This document shows positions 25,129-35,654 of a DNA stretch of 64,000 nucleotides, one piece after another. This DNA is from Globodera rostochiensis (Eukaryota > Nematoda > Chromadorea > Rhabditida > Heteroderidae). How positions within the stretch are numbered: position 1 is the stretch's first letter; the number at the start of each line of letters is the position of its first letter. The stretch is from NCBI GenBank assembly GCA_018350325.1, contig JAEVLN010000001.1, positions 3,625,254-3,689,253 on the forward strand. The letters run 5' to 3'. The notes beneath the pieces were generated by a model. The model was not told the origin of the DNA and did not search any database. It saw nothing but the letters and a program-made list of their open reading frames with translations. The position numbers and the translations under genes were made by a program.

Positions 25129-28100
25129 ATGTTGCCGCCATCACCTCGTCCAATCAACAGCCATTGTTCTCCATGGATTGAGCGATTCATTTCGGAGAGA
25201 GAGACACTTCGAAGGGAATTAGCACAACAAATCCGCTGCAACATGGCCAACCTCGTCGGCAAGTTCTCCAGAACGTTTTGTGTTCCCCCTTTGAATTGCC
25301 AAATTAGTCTTCTCGATGCCAAGGTCCCGGCCGATCATTTGATCACTTACAAATTAGTCTTCTCGATACCAAGTTCCCGGCCGATCATTTGATCACTTAC
25401 AAATTAGTCTTCTCGATACCAAGTTCCCGGCCGATCATTTGATCACTTACAAATTAGTCTTCTCGATGCCAAGGTCCCGGCCGATCATTTGATCACTTAC
25501 AAATTAGGTCATGCCCCGACCGCCGACGTCCTTTTGGTGGCAGCTGATGGCCACAAATTCCCGGCACATTTGTGCATTCTCAGAAAGCGCGCCCCGAACT
25601 TTTTCCATCGCTATGTTCAAATCGCTCTGGAGGCAATAACCCCCGGGCAAATTGGTGCGTTTATTGAAATTTGCTTAAATGGAAAATATTTCTGCAAAGC
25701 TACTCGACGCCATCGTCTTCAGTTTTTGGAAGTTGCGGTGGGCGACGTTGACTCGAATGCTCTTGGCTTTTTCATCCGCTCCATTTACACGGAGGAGGAA
25801 GGTGATTAGAAAGGGAAGGGCTGGGGTGGGCACGAGAGGGGGGGGGGTGATTAGGGGAGGGCGTGAGGAGGGAGCGGGGGGTGATCAGGGGAAGTGTGGG
25901 GGGGGGGGGTTGATCAGTGAATGCGTGGGGGTGATCAGGGGAGGGGGAGGGGCGAGGTTATAGCCACGTTAAAAGGAATTTGAAGTTTCGGAGCTGGGGC
26001 ATGAAGTACAACACCAGCACGAGGATGTAATTGGCGGAGATGAGGATGGAGAAGGACAGAATGAACATTATGAGAACAGAGGAGGACAGTTTTTGGGGGA
26101 AATGGGGCAGAGAGGGGAAGAGAATGACGGAGGCGGTCACGGGCGACATTCTCACCAGCAGAAGGAAGCCAAAATGGAACAGGTAAAGTCCCCCTACTGA
26201 ACGGTAATGGCAATATTTCTTCGGCATTCTGACCGATTTGGTCATTTAAGTTGTCCGTTAAAGAGACGAATAACGTAGCCAATCAAGCCAATGGGAGGTA
26301 TTTGGCACATCCGATGACCTCTTTCTTGGAATTGGCCGGATGTGCGGCCGCGTTCGGAGGGGAAGGCCAAATGAAAGGCAATGGAGAAGCAACGCGTCAG
26401 AGTGGAGAAGGTAAAATGAATGGCATGGCTTAAGCTTTTGCTTTTTGACCCTAATAGATCGTGGTAAAATGAATGGCATGGCTTAAGCTTTTGCTTTTTT
26501 GACCCTAATAGATCGTGGTAAAATGAATGGCATGGCTTAAGCTTTTGCTTTTTGACCCTAATAGATCGTGGTAAAATGAATGGCATGGCTTAAGCTTTTG
26601 CTTTTTGACCCTAATAGATCGTGGTAAAATGAATGGCATGGCTTAAGCTTTTGCTTTTTTGACCCTAATAGATCGTGGTAAAATGAATGGCATGGCTTAA
26701 GCTTTTGCTTTTCGACCTTAATAGATCGTGGTAAAATGAATGGCATGGCTTAAGCTTTTGCTTTTTTGACCCTAATAGATCGTGGTAAAATGAATGGCAT
26801 GGCTTAAGCTTTTGCTTTTTGACCCTAATAGATCGTGGTAAAATGAATGGCATGGCTTAAGCTTTTGCTTTTTGACCCTAATAGATCGTGGTAAAATGAA
26901 TGGCATGGCTTAAGCTTTTGCTTTTTGACCTAATAGATCGTGGTAAAATGAATGGACATGGCTTAAGCTTTTGCTTTTTGACCTTAATAGATCGTGGCGG
27001 AACTGATGAGCAGAATCCGGAGAAGGAGAATCGGAAGGAGGAGAAGAAAATGTTCCCAATTTTCATCGGAATGGACGGAACGGTGGCGGAAGAACCGACC
27101 ACGACGGACTCGTTCCCGTCGATGTCGTCGTCCATCATGGCGAAAAGTTTGTCGTCAACAGCTGACGCAAGCGAATCGCCATTGACAATGGACAATATAA
27201 CAGTCGGTTTTTTGGCTTTTGCATTCCGTTTCTATTTTCTAAATTTACTTTTTCTGAAGATCACTTCCATTCGCGGACGTGCCATTGCCCGTCGGCGTCT
27301 ATCCTCAGTGTCCTCCTTGAACTCGTTGTGCTCGGTCGATATTCTGACGCCAACCCAAGAAAGTGCGCCGTTCGCTTTCGTCGACGACCCCCAAAAGACG
27401 GCCTCCAAATTGGCGGCGGATTTACTCCAAATTTATTTGGGAGGGGACGAGGCGACGGCGGGCAGCCAAATTGTGCTGGTGGAAACGAAGGAGGGCACAA
27501 AGCTTAAGGCCCCTTTGGGCACTCTGTGGACGAACTCCGAATACTTTCGGGTGAATGCCAAATAGGCCAATCCGTCGACCGAATAAATGACCTTTTGAGG
27601 ACGTTCTTTCGCCTCGGCTTGGCCCTCCCCCACCGAAGGCGCTGCTCCGCGTGTCTCTCAGCCGCTTCTCCTCCCCCGCCGTCCATTTCCTCCTCCAATT
27701 TCTCCATGGCGGCCTTTGCTGTCTTCCCCTGTCAACTTCCGCTAACGATCTGTCGGATGTTTGGGAGCTTTTCGAATTGGGAGCATTTGTTCGATCCCAA
27801 CTTTTCATCAAAATGTTGGCTTTAAATGTGCGGGCGATGGTAATTTTTATTTTTTGAATTTTAAAATAATTAAAGTTTTGAAGCTTTTCCACTTCTTCCA
27901 CCGGCCCTGCGTCGCTTGTGTTTCCGCCGTATTCGATGCATTGCCCAAAATGGAATTGGAAATACCGGTGAATAATTTGCGCGTTAGAAAGGCAATGGAT
28001 GTTAAATTTAGAGATTGGACCGATCGAGATTCTCGATCAAATCTCGATCGGTCCCAAGTCCGATCTCCATTTAAATTAGGCATAAGAGAGTCGCTCTTTT

Positions 28101-31100
28101 CCATTTGATCGCCCGTTTTCTTACAAAAGGCTCTGCGTGAACTGTTCGACGATGCTCTCCAATGGCAGGCGGCCAATTTTACACGAATTTGGAAGGGTAA
28201 AAAGAAAAAATAATAAAAAATAATAAATAAAATTTAATTTAATTTTGTTTTTTTAGGCCGCGTCTTTTTGCACCTCTCCGACCAATGGCAACGGCGCTGT
28301 CGTGACGCCCTTCTCCAATCGATGGACGAAGAAAATGTCGTCGACGTTTTGCTCGGCTGCGAAAAGCTGCAAGTGACCCTTCCCCGGCTGAAATCGGCAG
28401 GGGCAGCCCACCGCGTGCTCGGAGTGGTGGCCGACGTGGAGGAGTACTGCTTGGAGTTGATCCTGGCACAGTTTGACTTGCTGATCAGCTCCAGAGCGTT
28501 TAGGTGCGTCCATCTTTAAAGTCGAATAAAATCTTTCCTATGAGCTTTTTCGTTGATTTCAGAAGTTTTGGCAAAGGATTGGCCTTGAATTTGTCACTTT
28601 TGGAAGACATTTTGCCTCCGCTGGTGCACTCTCTCAGTGCGGACACGGCCATCCGTGCATTTATTGCCCTTAAAGAACTGCTAGCGGAGCTTGACCAACA
28701 GCAGCCCGAAAGGTTCAGTTGGAGGTTTTACTTTGGTTGCGATTTTTGATGCTTAAGCACCGAAATGGACGTTAGGCCGCCATCGACGGTCTCTTCCTGC
28801 GACAATTCGCCGTCGAAACGACGCATTCACTTCGGAAGCTCGGGAAGCCTTGCGAATTGCTGCAGGGCCCAGCAGTTGATGGCCTCTGAGTGGAACCCGG
28901 TCTTCTGGAGAAGCTTTTCATATGTAAGCATTCGCGTTTAGCGCTTCAAGGGGCTGTGCCATCGAATGGCGAACCTGCTGGACCGGCACATGCTCCACTT
29001 TGCCAGCTCCATTCTGGATTCGGATGAGTGGGGCACGCTTGACAAGACGGAGCAGGACCGGATTCGTGAACGTTTGTCTTCATCAGTGAATCTTACATTC
29101 AATGTTGGACTCCCTCAGTCGGACTTTTTGTCGAAGTCAAAATGCCCCGGGCGCCGCTTCCACGATTGTCCAGTTTTGGCCGACTTTACAAACGGTCGAG
29201 CAGTCTGGGGATCGGGCCGAATGTTCGAGTCGTAATAGGCGAAGTCGACCGGACACAGTCTTTGGAGAGGAAACCGTCGCATGGACACGCGACAGTGACG
29301 AGTCGACCGTCGCTAAGCACCCAAATGGAGGAGGAAACGGCGACGATGAATGATGGAGGAGAGACAAATAAGGATGGAAGAGTCGAAGAAAAAGGAAGAA
29401 TGACGGACCGGAATGGGGAAGAAAAAGGAGAAAAAGGAAGAATGACGGACCGGAATGGGGAAGAAAAAGGAGAAAAAGGAAGAATGACGGACCGGATTGG
29501 GGAAGAAAAAGGAAGAATGACGGACCGGATTGGGGAAGAAAAAGGAAGAATGACGGACCGGAATGGGGAAGAAAAAGGAGAAAAAGGAAGAATGACGGAC
29601 CGGAATGGGGAAGAAAAAGGAGAAAAAGGAAGAATGACGGACCGGATTGGGGAAGAAATGGGAGAAAAAGGAAGAATGACGGACCGGAATGGGGAAGAAA
29701 AAGGAAGAATGACGGACCGGATTGGGGAAGAAAAGGGAGAAAAAGGAAGAATGACGGACCGGATTGGGGAAGAAAAGGGAGAAAAAGGAAGAATGACGGA
29801 CCGGAATGGGGAAGAAAAGGGAGAAAAAGGAAGAATGACGGACCGGAATGGGGAAGAAAAAGGAAGAATGACGGACCGGAATGGGGAAGAAAAAGGAGAA
29901 AAAGGAAGAATGACGGACCGGAATGGGGAAGAAAAAGGAGAAAAAGGAAGAATGACGGACCGGAATGGGGAAGAAAAAGGAAGAATGACGGACCGGAATG
30001 GGGAAGAAAAAGGAGAAAAAGGAAGAATGACGGACCGGAATGGGGAAGAAAAAGGAGAAAAAGGAAGAATGACGGACCGGATTGGGGAAGAAAAGGGAGA
30101 AAAAGGAAGAATGACGGACCGGAATGGGGAAGAAAAGGGAGAAAAAGGAAGAATGACGGACCGGAATGGGGAAGAAAAGGGAGAAAAAGGAAGAATGACG
30201 GACCGGGATGGGGAAGAAAAAGGAAGAATGACGGACCGGATTGGGGAAGAAAAGGGAGAAAAAGGAAGAATGACGGACCGGATTGGGGAAGAAAAGGGAG
30301 AAAAAGGAAGAATGACGGACCGGGATGGGGAAGAAAAAGGAAGAATGACGGAGTCGGAGTCCGTGCCATTATTGTCCGATGTGAAGGGCCAATCCGCCCT
30401 TTTAACTTCAAAAATAACTTCCAAATCTTTGCTTGACAAAGATATTTTCGGGACCAGCAGTAAAAAGCCAAAATCTTCGCAAAAACAACAAAAAGAATGC
30501 CCAAAGACGGTTGATAGTTGCGTTGAGAAAGAGAAAAGGTCCGCCCCCTCTGCGAAACCCGCTAAAGGGGCAGTAGAAGCACAAGTTCAAGATGTTCAGA
30601 AGGTCCTACGACATGGAACTCCCGAAAAGGTTGGAGTGAATAGATTGCCGATGTATCCATTCCCCCCCCCAGGCAGTACCTTCCGCTTCTTCCCTCCAAC
30701 AAGCGCCGCCGGTGCCAACGTTTGACCGCCAGCGGACACACACTGTGATGACTGTGGAAGAGAATGTGCGGGCCGGCATTGATGCGTATTTGGACACACT
30801 TGAGCAGCCGACTGAGACTGGGGGGATGAGCAAAAAGCCGCAGTCCATCGTCAGACCGATGCCGCAACAGAAGACGGCGGAAGGGGGTCCGTTGGGGGGG
30901 GGGGGGAGAGGAAGGGGTCAGTTGGAGGGCGACGAGTATTTGGGAGGGGGGGGGGGGGGGGGTAGTATTTGGGAGGGGAGGGGGTCAGTAGTTGGGAGGG
31001 GAGGGGGTAATAACCATTGTATGGTTCAAATCGCGAATGGTCCGAATATAAAAAGATGTTCAGTCCATCGTATTTCTTCATTGTCGTCGGGTGTTGGGAC

Positions 31101-31268
31101 AGCAGAGACGTCGGTAGACCACCGAAGAACAAGCCGGACAGCAGCAAAAAAGACGCCGACGACTGCTGCGCGGTGCCAAGTGCCATCTGTGGCCGGATGT
31201 CCAGCCAAAAAAAGGACAACGACGGAAAGGGACCGGAGGACGGTGGGAGCAGAAGTGGCAAAGTCTAA
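25129..31268 (+). CDS. BTBD8-like protein with two BTB domains
   Basis: Multi-exon gene starting MLPPSPRPINSHCSPW. A first BTB/POZ domain lies at about 25489-25807 (TADVLLVAADGHKFPAHLCI, then FIRSIYTEEE). A second is split over 27260-27830 (LKAPLGTLWTNSEYF, FLLQFLHGGL, NDLSDVWELFELGAF). A helical block follows: ALRELFDDALQWQAANF, VFLHLSDQWQRRCRDALL (28.26 kb), GVVADVEEYCLELI, LAELDQQQPE and MANLLDRHMLHFASSILDS (28.97 kb). This order resembles BTBD8, which in vertebrates is linked to AP-2/clathrin traffic; that role is only inferred here. The large last part is low-complexity (MTDRNGEEKGEK repeats at 29.39-30.35 kb), then a short ordered segment (EENVRAGIDAYLDTLEQ) and a stop near 31268. Exon edges in the repeat-rich parts and the exact end are uncertain. 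Confidence 0.7.
25301..25500. repeat. Four 50-bp direct repeats at the start of the BTB gene
   Basis: The unit begins AAATTAGTCTTCTCGAT and ends GATCACTTAC. Copies start at 25301, 25351, 25401 and 25451. Copies 1 and 4 read GCCAAGGTCCC; copies 2 and 3 read ACCAAGTTCCC. Three extra units add 150 bp, so the frame before and after is unchanged, but a TGA appears inside the second unit. The mature mRNA must splice this array out or be truncated. Confidence 0.85.
25958..26245 (-). pseudogene. Receptor-like multi-TM fragment in an intron
   Basis: A 95-codon frame on the opposite strand, within an intron of the BTB gene, reads as two or three strongly hydrophobic segments (GGLYLFHFGFLLLVRM, SSSVLIMFILSFSILISANY, ILVLVLYFMPQLRNF). 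The spacing and the charged end look like the last helices of a seven-TM receptor, possibly class C. There is no convincing start or remaining domain. It is either a receptor remnant or a chance hydrophobic frame. Confidence 0.3.
26411..26996. repeat. About 53-bp minisatellite in a BTB-gene intron
   Basis: About eleven near-identical copies of a 53-54 bp unit, each containing GATCGTGGTAAAATGAATGG, CATGGCTTAAGCTTTTGC and TTTTTGACCCTAATA. Copies differ mainly in T-run length and a few bases. The array ends where likely coding sequence for the linker between the two BTB domains resumes. Confidence 0.9.
29391..30350 (+). repeat. Coding tandem repeat, 42/30-bp units
   Basis: Units encode GRMTDRNGEEKGEK (14 residues) or a shorter form lacking EKGE; N alternates with I or D. 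All unit lengths are multiples of three, so the frame stays open throughout. The product is highly charged and probably disordered. The reverse strand is also open for over 400 codons, which is a composition effect. Confidence 0.9.
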
Positions 31269-31344
31269 GAGGAACTGATTAAACCAGAGTGATCGCACAA
31301 TTTTCTAATGTTTGTTGACCTCAATCAGAAAAGAATTTTGAATG

Positions 31345-31865
31345 CCGTTTCAATCGTCCCCCCCCCCCTTTACGCCCCCCCTTATCTCCCCCGCCCTGTT
31401 TCTACCCCCCCCCCCCCTCCCCCCACCCCTTTACTCCCTCCCCTGTTTCTACCTCCCCCCCTCCCTACCCCTTTACTCCCCCACCCCTTTACCCCCCCCC
31501 CCTTTACGCCCCCCCCTTATCTCCCCCCCCCCTGTTTCTACCCCCCCCCCCTCCCCACCCTTTACTCCCTCCCCCTGTTTCTACCCCCCCCCCCTCCCCA
31601 CCCCTTTACTCCCTCCCCTGTTTCTACCCCCCCCCTCCCTACCCCTTTACTCCCCCATCCCTTTACCCCCCCCCCTTACTCTACCCCCCCTCCCTTTACC
31701 GCCCCCCCCTCTTACCCCCCCCCTTTACCCCCCCCCTTACTCTACCCCCCTCCCTTTACCGCCCCCCCCCTCTTACCCCCCCCCTTTACCCCCCCTTACT
31801 CTACCCCCCTTTACCCCCTCCCCCTTTCTGCTACCTGTTTCTACCCCCTCCCCTACCCCCTCCCT
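31345..31865. repeat. C/T-rich interspersed repeat
   Basis: Repeats of CCCCTTTACTCCC and CCTGTTTCTACCCCC with variable C runs fill the space between the BTB gene and the collagen. Open frames are proline-rich in two plus frames at once, which argues against coding. Confidence 0.8.
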
Positions 31866-32234
31866 TTGCCCAGCATCATTTTCCCGATGTTCCCCCAGCA
31901 CCCGCCGACTGCTCCCCGTTTTCTCATCATAAACCAAATCCAGTTTCAGTTCCATTCGGTGCAGAATATTCCTTTTGAAAAGCTGCAAAACCACAGCAGG
32001 AGACTGGTGAGACGAGCTGAAGCTGGGTGGATAGCGGCGGAATCGGCAGATTAATCGCGTCCCAACGCTCGCCTCCCGCCCCCGCGGCAATGTTTTCGTC
32101 ATCGTCTCAGTCGTCCGTTCATTCGTTCGGAAGGAATTTAAAGGCTTTAGCGGGGGACGGACATTATTTTAAGGCAACGGTTCTTTCGCATATTATTCCC
32201 CTCCATTTTGGTCAATTTGACTGCTCTCATCGTA
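31866..32234. other. Region upstream of the collagen gene
   Basis: The collagen frame extends back to a stop at about 32149, immediately after a TTTAG acceptor-like site. A small 5' exon is therefore possible, but none could be proved. A separate plus frame from 32090 (MFSSSSQSSVHSFGRN) might be that exon. Confidence 0.4.
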
Positions 32235-33466
32235 ATGATTTCCGCTCGTTCGGCGGCCAATTTGGCCATTGTGTTCAGCATTCTCTCCCTGGCAGGCTGT
32301 GCCATGTTTATCCCCGCTTTGATTGCAAAGATCGGTGCTATCACTTCCGAGTTGGAGACGGTCAGTTCTGATGGACATTAGCTGATATTAATTACTGCCT
32401 TAGGATATGGACGAGTTCAACGCCCTCCAAGCCCAAATTTGGGCCACGGCCATTCATGGGGAGAAATTGGACGGGAAAGAGCATAAAAATGGAAAAGTTG
32501 GCGGATTTTTGATCCAAAAAATCCAAGTATGTTTTGATCATTTTATTGGGGTAAAAGTTTTGGAATTTAAGCGTCAACGACGTCAAGTCAAAGAGCTTGG
32601 ACCTGCCGGACATTGTGTGTGCCATCAGGAGAACAGATGCCCTCCGGGTCCGCCAGGAAAAGCAGGCGAGCCCGGATTCCCGGGCGAGCCCGGAAGCCGA
32701 GGTAGGCGATGCTAGAGGGGTGTGCAATAAAATCGGGAATTTAAGGAAATATTGGACTGCCCGGACAGCCCGGAACCCATCCTCCGGTGATGATCAACCG
32801 AGGCGAAGTGATGTGCAGGTGAACATTATCAGTCCTTTCTAATTACCAATCTGTTCCTTCAGAATGTGCCCTTCTGGTCCACCGGGATACCCTGGATCGC
32901 CAGGAGAGCGCGGAGAGGACGGCCTAGCGGGGCAGGATGGAGAGCCCGGAAGTCAGGGGCAGCCCGGCAGTCCGGGCTTCATCGGGCCCCAGGGAATGCC
33001 AGGAGAGTCGGGGAAACCGGGAACAACCGGAGAGCCAGGAACGCCGGGACTTCCGGGAGTGATCGGACAGAAGGGCGACAACGGAGCACCTGGTGGGAAG
33101 AGCGACTTGAATTTAATTGAAGTTACCGTTGTTTTAGGCCAAAAGGGCCCTATTGGGCCAGCGGGTCAGCCAGGACGGCCCGGAATCGATGGGAAGCCGG
33201 GACTGATCGGAGTGCCCGGAAACGGCGGAAACACTGGAGACGGGGGACTACGAGGGCCGTCAGGTTGGCAAGGCGAAAGGCCGGTGGATGTTAGAAATGA
33301 ATGGACATTTAGGCACTCCGGGAGAGTCGGGAGTGGACGGAGAGCCGGGAAAGGACGCGAAGTGAGTTTTTGGCTTTTGGAATTGCAAGAATAATAAATA
33401 CCCTTTGTGTTCAGCTACTGCCGCTGTCCTCGCAGAACGGGCAAGGCCACATATTTGGCATTGTGA
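32235..33466 (+). CDS. Nematode cuticle collagen
   Basis: The signal-anchor N-terminus MISARSAANLAIVFSILSLA leads to the typical short non-collagen region (DMDEFNALQAQIWATAI). A furin-type RQRRQ cleavage site comes next, then cysteine-bearing Gly-X-Y blocks (GHCVCHQENRCPPGPPGKAG; MCPSGPPGYPG). The Gly-X-Y run is broken into two or three blocks as in cuticle collagens. The C-terminus YCRCPRRTGKATYLAL is followed by TGA at 33466. Eight exons with short GT-AG introns join in phase. Such collagens are secreted by the hypodermis, trimmed at the furin site and cross-linked into the cuticle. The start could lie further upstream, since the frame stays open to about 32150 and encodes a hydrophobic stretch (LFPSILVNLTALIV). 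Confidence 0.93.
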
Positions 33467-33547
33467 GGATGGCCCTTGTAATTTGTAAGCATTTGGACGA
33501 TGGAAAATGGATTTTTGTTGCTCTTTAGCAAATAACAATGTTAAATG

Positions 33548-33553
33548 AATAAA
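33548..33553 (+). terminator. Candidate polyadenylation signal of the collagen gene
   Basis: AATAAA lies 82 bp after the collagen stop codon, in AT-rich sequence and before the next gene's start. Confidence 0.55.
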
Positions 33554-33629
33554 TATGGATATGTAATTTGACGATTCTATTTATTTGCCAGCGAGTGCCA
33601 ATTTCTGTTCATTTCCCTCCCCCAACAAA

Positions 33630-35504
33630 ATGGCACTTTCTCTTCCCACCAATCAATTTGTCCTCCTTTTCCTTTTTATTTGTTTTTCAACTGAAAGTGA
33701 ACAGCTTCTTCTCCACAATTCCCCCCACTTCATCCAAAAACGTTCAACGACGGACTGTCCGGAAGAGCCGAAAGACGTGCAAAAGGGCGAGGAGGGGGAA
33801 GTGTGCTATGGGAGGTTAAATGGTAGCACATTCGCTTTTATGGGAAAGAAAATTGCAGGAGAGCCGGACAGTAAGGTATTTCCGGGAAGGTGAAGATGAA
33901 CATGAAAGTCGTTGACGAACCAACCACCAAAACAGATTTACAAGGCGTACAACTTCTTGCAAGGCATACAGTCTAAAGAACGCAAAAGCAGAAAGGCTTT
34001 CGCGGTCAAAGTTGTCTCGACCGGAACACGCGCTCGAGCAGTCAATTTGGCCAAACCTCTGGTGATGATTAAGCACGAATTGCATATGCTGAAGCTGTTC
34101 AACAAGTTAGAGGCGAACAAACCCGTCGCTGAACAATCAGTGATCAAACTGTTCTCGGGAGGCGTGGTGGTGGACAAAAGTCCGATGATAGTGGCACATA
34201 AAAGATTGCCCTTTCATCTTAACCTGAGGCGCGAATTCTCGATGATTTACGTTATGGAGTTCGGGGACAGCACGCTGGATAAGCATTTGATGGAGTGGGA
34301 CGCTTTGCTGGGAGGGAAATGGAGCGAAGGACCCGAGGGGGCCAAGCAGTACATGCCTCTGGTCAACGAACAGATCAAACGCGATGCCGAACATCTCCTG
34401 CTAAATCTTGCCAACACATTGATAAACTTTCACAAATGCAAGTTGCTAAGGACAAACTTCTTTAAAAGGTCGTCAGTTACTTACAAAATCGGCATAGCTG
34501 AAAATTACTGAAAGTGCCAAGACGAAATTTGACACGGATCCAAAATCTGATTTCGGAAAACCGATCCAATTTTGGGTCCCAGACAGCGTTTCCCTCCGTT
34601 CAGACGCTGTGCATCTGCATTTGAAGCCCGGCAATTGGGTCTTCTTAAGAGGGGAGGACAAATGGAAGCTGATCGACTTGCAGTCCGCCATCCCCAACTT
34701 CGAGCAGAGCAATGTCAAATCCCTCCAGGCGGAAGAGGAGCGTTTTCCGGAAGATTTTGTGGAATTTGCGTGCAATTCTCTCAGCAACGAAATTTTCCTA
34801 ACGAAATTTATCGCACGCGCAAACGAATGGCCGAGCACTTATGCGAGTCCGGAGCACATTTCGGCATGCAAAAGGGCGCATTCGATGCTCAGAAGGCGGC
34901 ATTCCCTCGGCATAAATCGACCGGACAAAGCAAAAATAGTAATTAAATGGGCGGCACAATCAAACAATTTAATGTCAACAGATTGCGCAGCTAATGCGAA
35001 TTGGCCCCAAGTCGGACGTTTGGTCTTTCGGCGTTTTGATGTTGGAAATGTTGGCCCATACTCCCCAAATGAACCCTCCCGAACTAAGAATGGACCCTCT
35101 CGACATTTTTGTCCAAATCCGTGCCGAATTTGTCAATGAAAGCCTTGCGAAAGATCGCAAGGGAATGCGCCAACATTTTAAGGAATTTGTCCATTTCAAC
35201 GAAAGACGGGAGAAAACCCCCCAAAAGGATGGCCAAAAGTTGGACATAAAATTGGGAAAATACACGATGAGAATCCAACAATATTTCCCAGCAGCGTTTA
35301 GAGCTCTTTTGGTAACAAAATAAAAATAAAAATTTTGAAAAGAAAAAATTCAGAAAATTTTTGTGAAAGACCCCAAAAAGAGAGCCACATTGAGGCAAGT
35401 TGTGGACATTTTTAGAGGTAATGTAACTTTGATTTGGACTTTGATCTGATAAAATGTGTCGAAAGAATTAATTTATGTTTTTTACAGCAGCAGAAAAAGA
35501 TTGA
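33630..35504 (+). CDS. Secreted kinase-fold protein, probable pseudokinase
   Basis: The first 24 or so residues (MALSLPTNQFVLLFLFICFS, then TESEQ) form a classical signal peptide with no later TM segment. A protein-kinase fold follows: a degenerate glycine loop (GKKIAGEPDSKIYKAY), the beta-3 lysine (AFAVKVVS), helix-C glutamate (MIKHELHMLKLF), hinge (MIYVMEFGDSTL), catalytic loop HLHLKPGNW, IDLQSA in place of DFG, YASPEH at the APE position, KSDVWSFGVLMLEML, and DPKKRATLRQVVDIFRA near the end (TGA at 35502). HRD is altered (Asp to His) and the DFG Gly is lost, so catalysis is doubtful. The loop style resembles the CK1/TTBK group common in nematodes. Introns are GT-AG; the junction before the catalytic loop (34.47-34.6 kb) is ambiguous. 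Export of a kinase-like protein suggests an extracellular or effector role, which is inference. Confidence 0.8.
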
Positions 35505-35654
35505 GGAAGGAAGACAAAATGTTGGAAATGAATGAATGAATGGACGGAAGAAAGTGATTCGGGTGACCAACATTGGGGGGGGGGGGGAAGTTAGTAAGCA
35601 AATGGACAATGATACCGTCGAACAAATTGCAGCGGGTCGACAAAAACGGAGGCA

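Noticed and set aside
29137..30504. Minus-strand 455- and 417-codon frames
   Set aside because: These are antisense shadows of the MTDRNGEEKGEK coding repeat, composed only of repeat units.
31308..32054. Plus-strand proline-rich frames of about 200-250 codons
   Set aside because: Two overlapping frames are open at once across C/T-rich simple repeats. No start context, splice support or domain.
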